Positions 9,326 through 17,242 of a DNA stretch of 64,000 bases are shown here, piece by piece. A program made the translations under genes and the position numbers. Positions within the stretch are counted from its first letter, which is position 1. Every line of letters starts with the position of its first letter. The stretch comes from an uncultured bacterium (GTDB lineage Bacteria; Pseudomonadota; Alphaproteobacteria; Sphingomonadales; Sphingomonadaceae): assembly GCA_942636505.2 (NCBI GenBank), contig CALOGB020000221.1, positions 310,001 through 374,000 of the forward strand, given 5' to 3'. The notes beneath the pieces are model-generated. The model worked only from the letters and a program-made list of their open reading frames with translations, searched no databases and was not told the origin of the DNA.

Positions 9326-10219
9326 ATGACCGAGACCGCCGATTACACGCCGCCGAAGATCTGGACTTGGAACAAGGAGAGCGGAGGCCGGTTCGCCAGC
9401 ATCAACCGCCCGATCGCCGGCGCTACGCACGACAAGGAACTGCCGGTGGGCAAACATCCGCTGCAGCTCTATTCGCTGGCGACGCCCAACGGGGTGAAGG
9501 TGACGGTGATGCTCGAGGAGCTTCTCGCTGCTGGTCACACGGGTGCCGAATATGACGCCTGGCTCATCAAGATCATGGACGGCGATCAGTTCGGCAGCGG
9601 CTTCGTCGAGGCCAACCCGAACTCGAAGATTCCGGCACTGGTCGATCGCAGTGGCGCAAGCCCGATCCGGGTCTTTGAGTCCGGCTCGATCCTGGTCTAT
9701 CTCGCCGAGAAGTTCGGTGCGTTCCTGCCCACCGATGGCGCCAAGCGTGCCGAGGTGCTCTCGTGGCTGTTCTGGCAGATGGGGGCGGGGCCGATGCTCG
9801 GCGGCGGGTTCGGGCATTTCTACGCGTACGCGCCGGTAAAGATCGAATATGCGATCGACCGCTTCGCGATGGAGGTGAAGCGGCAGCTCGACGTTCTCGA
9901 CCGACGCCTGGGCGAAAGCGAGTATGTCGGCGGCGACGAGTATTCGATCGCCGACATGGCGGTGTGGCCTTGGTACGGTGCTCTGGTGAAGGGACTGGTC
10001 TACGAGGCCGCGGAGTTCCTTCAGGTAAACGACTACAAGAATGTCCTGCGCTGGACCGATCTGATCGCCGCGCGGCCCGCAGTGGCGCGAGGGCGGATGG
10101 TCAACCGCGTGATGGGTGATCCTTCCAGCCAGCTCCCCGAGCGCCATGACGCTGGCGATTTCGACACGCGGACGCAGGACAAGCTCGACGCCGCAGCGGC
10201 TGACAACGCGGCGAGGTAA
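9326..10219 (+). CDS. yghU: YghU-type glutathione S-transferase / disulfide-bond oxidoreductase
   Basis: A 297-residue protein closely resembling E. coli YghU along its length: PPKIWTWNKESGGRFASINR at the start, LPVGKHPLQLYSLATPNG, VMLEELLAAGHTGAEYDAW, FVEANPNSKIPALVD, ESGSILVYLAEKFG and the C-terminal domain segment GGGFGHFYAYAPVKIEYAID. The N-terminal thioredoxin-fold GST domain covers about residues 45-130 and the helical domain the rest. YghU binds two glutathiones and reduces organic disulfides or peroxides in the cytoplasm. A GGAG element lies upstream of the ATG. It stands alone between a terminator and a tRNA, so it is probably monocistronic. Confidence 0.93.
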   Translation: MTETADYTPPKIWTWNKESGGRFASINRPIAGATHDKELPVGKHPLQLYSLATPNGVKVTVMLEELLAAGHTGAEYDAWLIKIMDGDQFGSGFVEANPNSKIPALVDRSGASPIRVFESGSILVYLAEKFGAFLPTDGAKRAEVLSWLFWQMGAGPMLGGGFGHFYAYAPVKIEYAIDRFAMEVKRQLDVLDRRLGESEYVGGDEYSIADMAVWPWYGALVKGLVYEAAEFLQVNDYKNVLRWTDLIAARPAVARGRMVNRVMGDPSSQLPERHDAGDFDTRTQDKLDAAAADNAAR

Positions 10220-10285
10220 TATGTTACCAAAGGTTTTGAGCGGTCGTTACCCGGTCATCGCCTTCGCGACGCAATCAGAGCGACT

Positions 10286-10315
10286 CGGATCGATGCCTGT
10301 TCCGGCATCGATCCG
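10286..10315. repeat. Perfect 12-bp inverted repeat downstream of yghU
   Basis: CGGATCGATGCC and its exact complement GGCATCGATCCG flank the 6-base loop TGTTCC. It could form a stable hairpin in the yghU 3' region, but no T-run follows, so it is not a standard terminator. The 380 bases between yghU and tRNA-Glu otherwise hold only the fragment listed at 10327-10443. Confidence 0.6.
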
Positions 10316-10326
10316 GTCAGCTTTGC

Positions 10327-10443
10327 TTAACCGCCCGCCATGCCCTCAATGACACGCCGCGCGAATCCGACTTCGCCCTCGATCACCGCGGCGGTGAGGC
10401 GTTCGATGATAGCGCGCAGGCGGCCGGTCGAGACATTCTTGCA
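10327..10443 (-). pseudogene. Possible 3' fragment of a lost gene
   Basis: On the minus strand an open frame reads VSTGRLRAIIERLTAAVIE and continues to EGMAGG followed by TAA at 10327-10329. The third codon positions are mostly G or C, as in true genes of this genome, and the helix-like composition looks like real protein. There is no start codon: upstream the frame turns into Cys/Trp-rich nonsense and meets a stop near 10520. I do not recognise the family. It may be the tail of a truncated gene, or chance. Confidence 0.25.
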
Positions 10444-10600
10444 GCGGCAAGACGCACGCCATCGATCGATCGACGTCCCTACTCCACACCAACACGCTGC
10501 GTTTGGTCATCTACGCCGACGACGATCAACGGTAAGGGCAAAACCTTTTTAACCGGGGACAGTGAGGCTCGCTGCACACTTCCGCCACGAAAGCAGTAGC

Positions 10601-10675
10601 TGGTGACCCCTACGAGAATCGAACTCGTGCTTACGCCGTGAGAGGGCGTCGTCCTAACCGCTAGACGAAGGGGCC
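10601..10675 (-). tRNA. tRNA-Glu (anticodon CTC)
   Basis: Read on the minus strand, the acceptor arm GGCCCCT pairs with AGGGGTC, the D-arm contains TAGCGGTTAGGA, the anticodon loop CTCTCAC gives anticodon CTC, and the T-arm contains GTTCGATTC. The 3' CCA is encoded (10601-10603). All arms fold in standard positions. It reads GAG codons. Confidence 0.95.
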
Positions 10676-10707
10676 GTTAGCAGAAGCGGGCGTCTACGGA
10701 ATGGGGT

Positions 10708-10737
10708 GGCAGGCGTCAAGACACCTGCCGATTTTTC
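10708..10737 (+). terminator. Terminator-like hairpin (plus orientation)
   Basis: GGCAGG and CCTGCC form a stem around CGTCAAGACA, followed by GATTTTTCC on the plus strand. It lies between tRNA-Glu and the DAHP synthase gene, both on the minus strand, so it may insulate against plus-strand readthrough. No clear plus-strand transcript feeds it, so its role is uncertain. Confidence 0.35.
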
Positions 10738-10758
10738 CTGCGACGCCCACGCATTTTA

Positions 10759-12132
10759 TCAGGCGGCGACCTTCTTGCGCTCGGCCATTTCCTCGTTGAG
10801 CATTTCGGCCAGCAGGAAGGCGAGTTCAAGGCTCTGGCTGGCGTTAAGGCGGGGGTCGCAGTGGGTGTGGTAGCGATCCGCCAGCGACTGCTCGGTCACG
10901 TCGACCGCGCCGCCGGTGCACTCGGTCACGTTCTGGCCAGTCATCTCGGCGTGGATACCGCCGGCGTGCGTGCCTTCCGCGCGGTGGACCGCGAAGAAGC
11001 CGCGGACTTCGGCGAGGATTCGGTCGAACGGCCGCGTCTTGTAGCCGTTTGCGGCCTTGACGACGTTGCCGTGCATCGGGTCGCAACTCCAGACCACCGG
11101 ATGGCCCTCGCGCGTGACGGCGCGGACCAGTCGGGGCAGGTTCGCCTCGATCTTGTCGTAGCCATAGCGCGTGATCAGCGTCATCCGGCCGGGTACGCGC
11201 CCGGGGTTGAGCGTGTCGAGCATCCGCAGCAGCGCGTCGGGCTCGAGGCTCGGGCCGCACTTGATACCGATCGGGTTGCCGATGCCGCGCAGGTATTCGA
11301 CGTGGCTCGACCCCTCGAAGCGGGTGCGATCGCCGATCCACAGGAAATGCGCGCTGGTGTCGTACCAGTCGCCGGTCAGCGAATCCTGCCGGGTCAGCGC
11401 CTGCTCGTACTGGAGCAGAAGCGCCTCGTGGCTGGTATAGAAATGCGTCTGCGCGAGTTGCGGCACAGTCTCTGGATCGATGCCACACGCGGCCATGAAC
11501 TCCAGCGCCTCGCCGATCCGGTCGGCCGTCTCGGCATATTTCTTCGACCACGGGCTGCGGCCCATGAAGTCGTGCGTCCAGCGGTGGACCTGGTGCAGGT
11601 TCGCATACCCGCCCTGCGCGAACGCGCGCAGCAGGTTGAGCGTGGCGGCCGACTGAGAATAGGCGCGGATCATGCGCTGGGGGTCGGGCGCGCGCGATTC
11701 CGCGGTGAAGGCGATGTCGTTGACGTTGTCGCCGCGGTACGAGGGCAGCTCTACGCCGCCGATCGTCTCGGTATCGGTCGAGCGCGGCTTGGCGAACTGG
11801 CCCGCCATGCGACCGAGCTTCACGACCGGGAGCTTCGACGCGAAGGTCAGGACCACCGCCATCTGGAGGATGACGCGAAACGTGTCGCGGATGTTGTTCG
11901 CGCTGTGCTCGGCAAAGGACTCGGCGCAGTCGCCGCCCTGGAGCAGGAACGCCCTGCCGGCGGCGACTTCGGCGAGCGACGCGGTTAGGTTACGGGCTTC
12001 ACCGGCGAAGACGAGCGGCGGGAACGTGGCCAGCTGGTCGGTCGCGGCGGTCAGCGCTGCGGCGTCGGGATAGGTGGGAAGCTGTCGTGCTTCGTGACGC
12101 GTCCAGCTGTCGGGGGCCCAGTTCGCGGCCAT
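10759..12132 (-). CDS. Class II 3-deoxy-7-phosphoheptulonate (DAHP) synthase
   Basis: A 457-residue protein of the class II (plant/actinobacterial-type) DAHP synthases, the usual length. It condenses phosphoenolpyruvate with erythrose 4-phosphate, the first committed step of the shikimate pathway to Trp, Tyr and Phe. Recognisable blocks are WAPDSWTRHEARQLPTYPD at the N-terminus, LLQGGDCAESF (metal/PEP region, near residue 65), KLGRMAGQFAKPRS, WIGDRTRFEGSSHVEYLRG, NPIGIKCGPS, WSCDPMHGN and GGIHAEMTGQNVTECTGG. The ATG start leaves the conserved N-terminal block intact. The enzyme is cytoplasmic and normally feedback regulated; no leader peptide with Trp codons is evident in the 190 bases upstream. 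Confidence 0.95.
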   Translation of the reverse strand: MAANWAPDSWTRHEARQLPTYPDAAALTAATDQLATFPPLVFAGEARNLTASLAEVAAGRAFLLQGGDCAESFAEHSANNIRDTFRVILQMAVVLTFASKLPVVKLGRMAGQFAKPRSTDTETIGGVELPSYRGDNVNDIAFTAESRAPDPQRMIRAYSQSAATLNLLRAFAQGGYANLHQVHRWTHDFMGRSPWSKKYAETADRIGEALEFMAACGIDPETVPQLAQTHFYTSHEALLLQYEQALTRQDSLTGDWYDTSAHFLWIGDRTRFEGSSHVEYLRGIGNPIGIKCGPSLEPDALLRMLDTLNPGRVPGRMTLITRYGYDKIEANLPRLVRAVTREGHPVVWSCDPMHGNVVKAANGYKTRPFDRILAEVRGFFAVHRAEGTHAGGIHAEMTGQNVTECTGGAVDVTEQSLADRYHTHCDPRLNASQSLELAFLLAEMLNEEMAERKKVAA

Positions 12133-12324
12133 ATCATGTCGTCCGATTGGTGAATTGTGACGATGGCAATGCGCGAAAACGCCTTTTTGCGCAACGAAGT
12201 AAAGCTTGGCCGGCAGCGGCGAAATGCTGCACAGGTCAGTTCAACCGGATGTGGTGGCTAAATCCATTCATCCCGGATTAAAAAATATATGGCGTCTTCG
12301 CTGTCCAATCGGCATGGTCCCAAC

Positions 12325-12501
12325 ATGGACATGCCAATGCGTATCATCATCGCACTTTCGATCATCGGCGGGGGCATCTTGGTCGGTGTACCGATCCTGA
12401 TCATGTACTCACGCCGTCGTCGCGCCGACAAACTTCGTCGCCGCGGAATCAAGAGCTACAATCGCAGCCCCCGCCCGGCCACGACCCAGACCGGTCAGTA
12501 A
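12325..12501 (+). CDS. Small single-pass membrane protein, unknown function
   Basis: A 58-residue frame starting MDMPMRIIIALSIIGGG. It has one hydrophobic segment (about residues 5-27), then RRRRADKLRRRG, fitting an N-out/C-in small membrane protein, and a Pro/Thr-rich tail. Codon choice (ATC-rich, G/C third positions) looks genuine. An in-frame ATG at 12289 would add 12 less convincing residues; neither start has a strong Shine-Dalgarno. Its stop overlaps the convergent dehydrogenase stop by seven bases. Not recognised as a named family; it could be a chance frame. Confidence 0.5.
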   Translation: MDMPMRIIIALSIIGGGILVGVPILIMYSRRRRADKLRRRGIKSYNRSPRPATTQTGQ

Positions 12502-13433
12502 CCCGCGTCGAGATCGGCGACGTTCTTCATCGGGCGACCGGCGAGGAACGCCGCGAGGTTGTCGAGGAACAGCGTTGCCCCTCGAGCGAACATCGTCGTC
12601 TGGCTACGGCCCGACAGGTGCATCGTGACGATCGCGTTAGGCGTCGACCAAAGCGGATGATCCGCGGGCAGGGGCTCCGGGCTGGTCGGATCGAGTACGG
12701 CGCCGGCAATCGTCCCGTCGGTCAATGCCGCGATCAGCGCATCGTCGTCGATCATGTCGCCGCGCGCGATGTTGACCAGCCAGGCGGACGGCTTCATCCG
12801 GTGTAACTCTTCGCGGCCGATCATCGCGTGCGTCGCGTCGGTCGAGGGCGCGGCGAGGATTACCCAGTCGAACGCGTCGAGCCGATCCCGCCAAGCGTCG
12901 GGCGTGATCGTGCCATCGCGGCCGGTGCGCGTGACGCCGGTGACCTCGACCCCGAACGCGGTCAAGCGATCGCCAATCATCTTGCCGATCGTGCCATAGC
13001 CGATGACAAGTGCCTTGGTGCCGGCGAGCTCGATCTTGCCGGGCGCGTCCTTCAGCCACTCATGACGGTCCTGCGCTCGCACGACGGTATCGAAGCGCTT
13101 GGCAGCCACGAGCACCGCCATCACCGCATATTCCGCGACCGCGACGGCGTTGATCCCGGCGCCGTTGGTCAAAGTGACGCCGTTCTCCCGCAGGGTGTCG
13201 AGCGGGAACGCGTCGAGCCCGGCATAGATCGTCGAGACCCATTTGAGGTTCGGCCCGGCATGGCGGATCGCGTCGGCGACGAGTTCGGTCGGCTGCATGT
13301 CCACCCAGGCGATATCCGCGTCTGCGATCATCGCGTCGGCTTCGTCCGGCTTGGCGAACCAGGCGGCGTCTAGGTCCCCAGGCAAATGCGGTTCGAGGAG
13401 CGGGCGAGCAGCGGCTGGAAGAACGGCTTTCAT
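12495..13433 (-). CDS. D-isomer-specific 2-hydroxyacid dehydrogenase family protein
   Basis: A 312-residue NAD(P)-dependent dehydrogenase. The Rossmann motif is VIGYGTIGKMIGDRL (about residues 145-159), preceded by the substrate-domain segment GAGINAVAVAEYAVMAVL. The catalytic Arg is in NIARGDMIDDDAL, the acidic partner in the TSPEPLP region, and the His in TMHLSGRSQ. It would reduce a 2-ketoacid or oxidise a D-2-hydroxyacid in the cytoplasm; glyoxylate/hydroxypyruvate reductase-like activity is plausible but substrate specificity cannot be assigned. The gene stands alone, with cysS upstream on the same strand about 240 bases away. Confidence 0.88.
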   Translation of the reverse strand: MKAVLPAAARPLLEPHLPGDLDAAWFAKPDEADAMIADADIAWVDMQPTELVADAIRHAGPNLKWVSTIYAGLDAFPLDTLRENGVTLTNGAGINAVAVAEYAVMAVLVAAKRFDTVVRAQDRHEWLKDAPGKIELAGTKALVIGYGTIGKMIGDRLTAFGVEVTGVTRTGRDGTITPDAWRDRLDAFDWVILAAPSTDATHAMIGREELHRMKPSAWLVNIARGDMIDDDALIAALTDGTIAGAVLDPTSPEPLPADHPLWSTPNAIVTMHLSGRSQTTMFARGATLFLDNLAAFLAGRPMKNVADLDAGY

Positions 13434-13601
13434 CCGGAGAACATCGGCGTACCGCGAGGCATGTCAAGTTGTGCCGAGGGCAGCGACGGATCGGTCCCGC
13501 GTTCCCCTGCAGTAACACGCTGCCACAATGGTCTCATCATCCCCGCGCAGGATCCATATGCTCAAAGGCTCGCGATCTAACCGCGAGGCTTGCCAGTATG
13601 G

Positions 13602-13625
13602 GTTCCCGCCTCCGCGGGAATGACG
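13602..13625. repeat. Short copy of the GC-rich palindromic intergenic repeat
   Basis: TTCCCGC and GCGGGAA flank CTCC, followed by TGACG. This is a half-length relative of the palindromes at 33695-33746, 47247-47301 and 61547-61605. It lies between cysS and the dehydrogenase gene. Confidence 0.55.
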
Positions 13626-13671
13626 ATCGGAATTTCCCTGTGGCCTTAGTTCCTGGACCTACCCGGCGTGC

Positions 13672-15105
13672 TCAAACCGCGGCGATCTTCCAGTCCCAGC
13701 CTAGCGAGTCGCCGTCCATCACCTCGACACCTGCGGCAGCGAGTTCGTCGCGGATCGCGTCCGATCGCCCGAAGTCTTTCGCAGCGCGCGCATCGCGGCG
13801 ATCCTCCAGCCGTTCGGTGATCGCATCCTCGTCGATCGTCGCCGTGATTGGGCGGATTCGCAGGTCCTCGCGGCGGATCGTCGCCAGGTCCAGCCCCAGT
13901 ACCGCGTCGAAATCGTCCAGCGCAGCGACACGGTCCGCAGGCGCGACCCGCTTGTCCGCAAGTAGTTCGTCGAGAATCGGCAGCGCGCGCGGCGTGGCGA
14001 GATCGTCCGAGACCGCCTCCTCAAGCCGGTCGGCATAGGCATGCGCGCTACCCGACGGACCGCCGGGCTCGCGAGCGCGCAACGTCTCGACCGCTTGCAC
14101 CATGCGCTTCAGGCGGATCGCCGCCGCGGTTAGATTCTCCCAGGAGAATTCCAGTTCGCTGCGATAATGCGCCTGAAGGCACATCAGCCGGTAGGCGAGG
14201 GGGTGGAAGCCGCGGTCGACGATCGTCTGCATCGTCGTGAACTGGCCGGTCGACTTCGACATCTTGCCCGCGCGCTCGACGAGGAAGTTGTTGTGCATCC
14301 AGACGCTCGCGCCGGTATCCGCGCAGTCGCAATGCGCCTGGTTCTGCGCGATTTCGTTGGGATGATGGATCTCGCGGTGGTCGATCCCGCCGGTGTGGAT
14401 GTCGAAATGCGCGCCGAGGTAATGCTTGCTCATCACCGAGCACTCGAGATGCCAACCTGGCGCCCCGCGACCCCAGGGCGAATCCCATTCCATCTGGCGG
14501 TTCTCGCCAGGAGCAGAGGCCCGCCAGATCGCGAAGTCCTGTGGGTTGCGCTTGCCGGCGACCGGTTCGATCCGGCTTTCTATGTCGTCGTTGCCGGCTC
14601 GTGCGAGGCGGCCATAGTCCGGGACGGTCGCCACATCAAAGTACAGCCCACTGTCGAGCAAGTAGCAATGCTTCGGAGCGATCTGTTCGGCGAACGCGAT
14701 CATCTCGGCGATGTGATCCGTCGCGACCGCCCAGCGCGCCGGCGGCACGATGTTGAGGCGCGCGACGTCGCGTTTGAACACGTCTGTATAATAGGCCGCG
14801 ATCTCCCAGATCGAGCGTCCTTGCGCGGCGGCGGCCTTCTCCATCTTGTCGTCGCCGACATCGGCGTCGGAGGTCAGGTGCCCGACATCGGTGATGTTGA
14901 TGATGTGGGTCGTCGGCCACCCCTTCCACCGCAGCACGCGACCCAGCGTATCCGCGAACAGGAACGCGCGCATGTTGCCGATATGCTGGTAATTATAGAC
15001 GGTCGGCCCGCAGGTGTAGAGCCCGACATCGGTCGGATCGATCGGCTGAAACGTCTCGAGCTGGCGCGAGAGGCTGTTATACAGTGTCAGGGGGATACGG
15101 GTCAT
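13672..15105 (-). CDS. cysS: Cysteinyl-tRNA synthetase
   Basis: A 477-residue class I synthetase of standard length that charges tRNA-Cys with cysteine. The N-terminal catalytic domain shows LYTCGPTVYNYQHIGNMR (zinc-ligand Cys and the HIGH-like HIGN), the cysteine/zinc-site segment GWHLECSVMS, HTGGIDHREIHHPNEIAQ, and KMSKSTGQF as the KMSKS loop. The C-terminal anticodon region is helical, with RRDARAAKDFGRSDAIRDEL near the end. The ATG start places the conserved LTLYNSLSRQ block at residue 6. It is an essential, cytoplasmic, monocistronic gene here. Confidence 0.97.
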   Translation of the reverse strand: MTRIPLTLYNSLSRQLETFQPIDPTDVGLYTCGPTVYNYQHIGNMRAFLFADTLGRVLRWKGWPTTHIINITDVGHLTSDADVGDDKMEKAAAAQGRSIWEIAAYYTDVFKRDVARLNIVPPARWAVATDHIAEMIAFAEQIAPKHCYLLDSGLYFDVATVPDYGRLARAGNDDIESRIEPVAGKRNPQDFAIWRASAPGENRQMEWDSPWGRGAPGWHLECSVMSKHYLGAHFDIHTGGIDHREIHHPNEIAQNQAHCDCADTGASVWMHNNFLVERAGKMSKSTGQFTTMQTIVDRGFHPLAYRLMCLQAHYRSELEFSWENLTAAAIRLKRMVQAVETLRAREPGGPSGSAHAYADRLEEAVSDDLATPRALPILDELLADKRVAPADRVAALDDFDAVLGLDLATIRREDLRIRPITATIDEDAITERLEDRRDARAAKDFGRSDAIRDELAAAGVEVMDGDSLGWDWKIAAV

Positions 15106-15282
15106 GGCCTGCTCTTAGCGCTGCATGCGCCCTCCCGCAAAGGCGCTGACATGCCGGGCAGACCCGCCGGAATACGTGGTTTGGCTTGAAACGACGGCGC
15201 TCCGCTGATAGGGGCCCCAGTTCATGCGGCGCGGACCTGTTCGCGACGGCAAAAATCTATTCGTCCGGAGCTTATCGGGTTT

Positions 15283-15489
15283 ATGCAGATCATCGTACGC
15301 GACAACAACGTCGACCAGGCCCTTCGCGCGCTTAAGAAGAAGCTGCAGCGCGAGGGCGTGTATCGCGAGATGAAGCTGCGCCGGCATTACGAAAAGCCGT
15401 CCGAGAAGCGCGCACGTGAGCGTGCCGCAGCGATCCGTCGCTCGCGCAAGCTCGACCGCAAGCGCGCAGAGCGCGACGGCGCACGCTAA
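15283..15489 (+). CDS. rpsU: 30S ribosomal protein S21
   Basis: A 68-residue, very basic protein beginning MQIIVRDNNVDQALRALKKK with REGVYREMKLRRHYEKPSEK, the S21 signature, and an Arg/Lys-rich tail. S21 is a late-assembling small-subunit protein near the anti-Shine-Dalgarno region. Length is normal for alphaproteobacteria. It is followed by a terminator-like hairpin and then the FKBP gene. Confidence 0.97.
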   Translation: MQIIVRDNNVDQALRALKKKLQREGVYREMKLRRHYEKPSEKRARERAAAIRRSRKLDRKRAERDGAR

Positions 15490-15532
15490 GATTTTGTCGG
15501 CCGTACCCGGCGAGCGGGTTGGTCGATAGTTC

Positions 15533-15564
15533 GGGGTGTCGTGATCGGCACCCCAATTGCTTTC
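15533..15564 (+). terminator. Terminator-like hairpin after rpsU
   Basis: GGGGTGTCG pairs with CGGCACCCC (one G-U) around the tetraloop TGAT, followed by the weak T-rich stretch AATTGCTTT. It lies 44 bases after the rpsU stop. Confidence 0.5.
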
Positions 15565-15615
15565 CAACGGCACGCGCGGCGCTCCGGCGTGACCAGATGA
15601 CCGGGGCCTGATCCG

Positions 15616-16212
15616 ATGTCGACCGTCACCGCAGTGCCGCTGCAGCCAACCAAGCGCAGCTACCTCGTCTATCTCTGGGTCGGTATCGCGCTTGCGCTGA
15701 TCGCCGCGGTTGCGCTGGCGCGTCAGGGTGATGATCCCCTGGCGCGCAATGCGCGCGCGCGGGGCGTGGTCGTTACCGCATCGGGCCTGCAATACAAGGT
15801 GATCGCCCCCGGCAAGCCCGGTGCGGCCAAGCCGACCGACGCCGACGTCGCGCTCGTGAATTACGAGGGTAAGCTGCTCAACGGCACGACCTTCGACAAG
15901 TCGCAGCAGCCGACGCCGATGCCCGTCACCGGCGTGGTCCCCGGTTTCTCCGAGGCGCTGAAGCTGATGCCGAAGGGGTCGAAGTACCGCTTCTGGATGA
16001 AGCCGGCGCTTGGCTATGGCGACAAGGCTAACGGTCCGATCCCGGCGAATTCGACGCTGGTGTTCGACGTCGAGTTGCTCGATTTCCTGCCGCAGAGCGT
16101 GGTCCAGCAGATGCAGGCGCAGGCGCAGATGGGTCGCGGCGCTCCTGGTGGTATGCCAGGCGGTGCGCCGGGCGGCATGCCCGGTGGCGCGCAGACGCAG
16201 CCATCGCAGTAA
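15616..16212 (+). CDS. FKBP-type peptidyl-prolyl cis-trans isomerase, membrane anchored
   Basis: A 198-residue protein. A single hydrophobic segment (LVYLWVGIALALIAAVALA, about residues 19-37) anchors it to the inner membrane with the FKBP domain (about 50-155) in the periplasm. Domain motifs are GLQYKVI, VNYEGKLLNGTTFDKS, VPGFSEALKLMPKGSKYRFW, LGYGDKANGPIPANSTLVFD and VELLDFLP. These proteins speed folding of exported proteins at proline bonds. The C-terminus is an unusual Gly/Met/Pro/Gln-rich tail (GGMPGGAPGGMPGG). It follows rpsU but is separated from it by a hairpin, and ends in a strong terminator. Confidence 0.92.
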   Translation: MSTVTAVPLQPTKRSYLVYLWVGIALALIAAVALARQGDDPLARNARARGVVVTASGLQYKVIAPGKPGAAKPTDADVALVNYEGKLLNGTTFDKSQQPTPMPVTGVVPGFSEALKLMPKGSKYRFWMKPALGYGDKANGPIPANSTLVFDVELLDFLPQSVVQQMQAQAQMGRGAPGGMPGGAPGGMPGGAQTQPSQ

Positions 16213-16265
16213 GCGGAGCAGCGGTATTGGGTCGAACCCGTACCGCGATAGAATATAGGATTTGC

Positions 16266-16303
16266 AACGCGTCTCGCTTCATTGCGAGGCGCGTTTTGCT
16301 TTT
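16266..16303 (+). terminator. Rho-independent terminator after the FKBP gene
   Basis: AACGCGTCTCGC pairs with GCGAGGCGCGTT (12 pairs, one G-U) around TTCATT, followed by TTGCTTTT. It lies 53 bases after the stop codon. Confidence 0.85.
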
Positions 16304-16757
16304 AGGCGATGCGTCGCGCCGATTATGCGTGAACTTGCTCGGTCGGCCAGCGGGACAAGCCGTCTGCCGACAAGATGGCTGGCCTGATTCCGTGGAGGAT
16401 CGGCTGCTCGGGGGGTGCGAGGCTTCCGCAGGGGAGGGGGCGCAGAGGGCCTCGGGCTGATAAGCCCGGCAGTCGGGTGCTACAAGGTCGGTAAGTTCAG
16501 CCATCCTTCTGATAACTCGCGCGGCGATACGCTATTGCAGGTATCGTTTAGGCGCCCGGCGCTAAGGCCGATGCCATCCCAGCCATTCTGAGAAAGTGCG
16601 GGTCCTATCTCGTTTTGCGCAGAATCGTGCAGCCGGAGCCCACCGGACGCCTTTGCCATCGACGGTATGGAGCACATCGGGAGCTGAGTTCTAAGCGTGA
16701 CACGGCGGCACATTGTGCCTCGGCATGCGCTGGACGGCCTGTCCCAAGAACGGCAGA
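16304..16757. other. 454 bases without an identifiable gene
   Basis: No reading frame here has convincing codon use or a recognisable protein, and no tRNA or SRP-like motif was found. The base composition is less G/C-biased than in flanking genes. GC-rich inverted segments around 16410-16480 could fold, so a small RNA is possible but not supported. It sits between two converging terminators. Confidence 0.4.
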
Positions 16758-16788
16758 CAAAAAAATAGCGGCCCGAAGACCGCTATTT
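16758..16788 (-). terminator. Rho-independent terminator of the small secreted protein gene
   Basis: On the minus strand AAATAGCGG pairs perfectly with CCGCTATTT around TCTTCGGG, followed directly by a run of T. It begins 21 bases after the stop of the gene at 16810-17043. Confidence 0.88.
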
Positions 16789-16809
16789 CTCGAACTAAAG
16801 TCGTAAGAC

Positions 16810-17043
16810 TTAGTTGCTATCCGAATCGTCGTCGTTGTCTGCAACGATAACGATACCGGCGATAACTGCAGCTGCTGCGAGAACCGCAACGATGATGCCG
16901 CCGCCAGCGAGCTCGTTCTTGTCAGCCGAAACCGAACCCGAACGGACCGAATGTGCAACCGACAGATTTGCCGGTGCTGCCATGGCCGGAGCAACTGCCA
17001 TCGTGGCTGCTGCTGCGGTCAGGAGATACTTCCCAAGACGCAT
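16810..17043 (-). CDS. Small exported or membrane protein with acidic tail, unknown function
   Basis: A 77-residue protein starting MRLGKYLLTAAAATMAVAPA, a classical signal peptide with cleavage near AMAAPA. A short mature N-terminus is followed by a Gly/Ala/Val-rich hydrophobic segment (GGGIIVAVLAAAAVIAGIVI) and ends in an acidic tail DNDDDSDSN. The frame extends upstream to 17298, but ATG 17043 is chosen because AAGGGAG lies seven bases before it and the signal peptide begins there. It has its own terminator and is probably monocistronic. Similar short proteins occur in sphingomonads; no function is known to me. Confidence 0.8.
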   Translation of the reverse strand: MRLGKYLLTAAAATMAVAPAMAAPANLSVAHSVRSGSVSADKNELAGGGIIVAVLAAAAVIAGIVIVADNDDDSDSN

Positions 17044-17242
17044 GATGAACTCCCTTTGTGCTCGTCGCGGCAGGCAATGGCATATAACCTTACCCAACGC
17101 AACTAAGGCCCTTTGTAACAACGCGAAGAGGATCGCACTGTTGCGGCAGTGCAACACACACTTCCGCTGTTTCTCTATAGCGGAGGCGCGCCACGAAGAA
17201 AGCGTTCGCGTGCAAACCGCATGATATTCGCGGTGAGACGCG

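Noticed and set aside
10340..10552. A 70-codon plus-strand frame between yghU and tRNA-Glu
   Set aside because: Arg/His-rich, no Shine-Dalgarno; the opposite strand has the more protein-like fragment.
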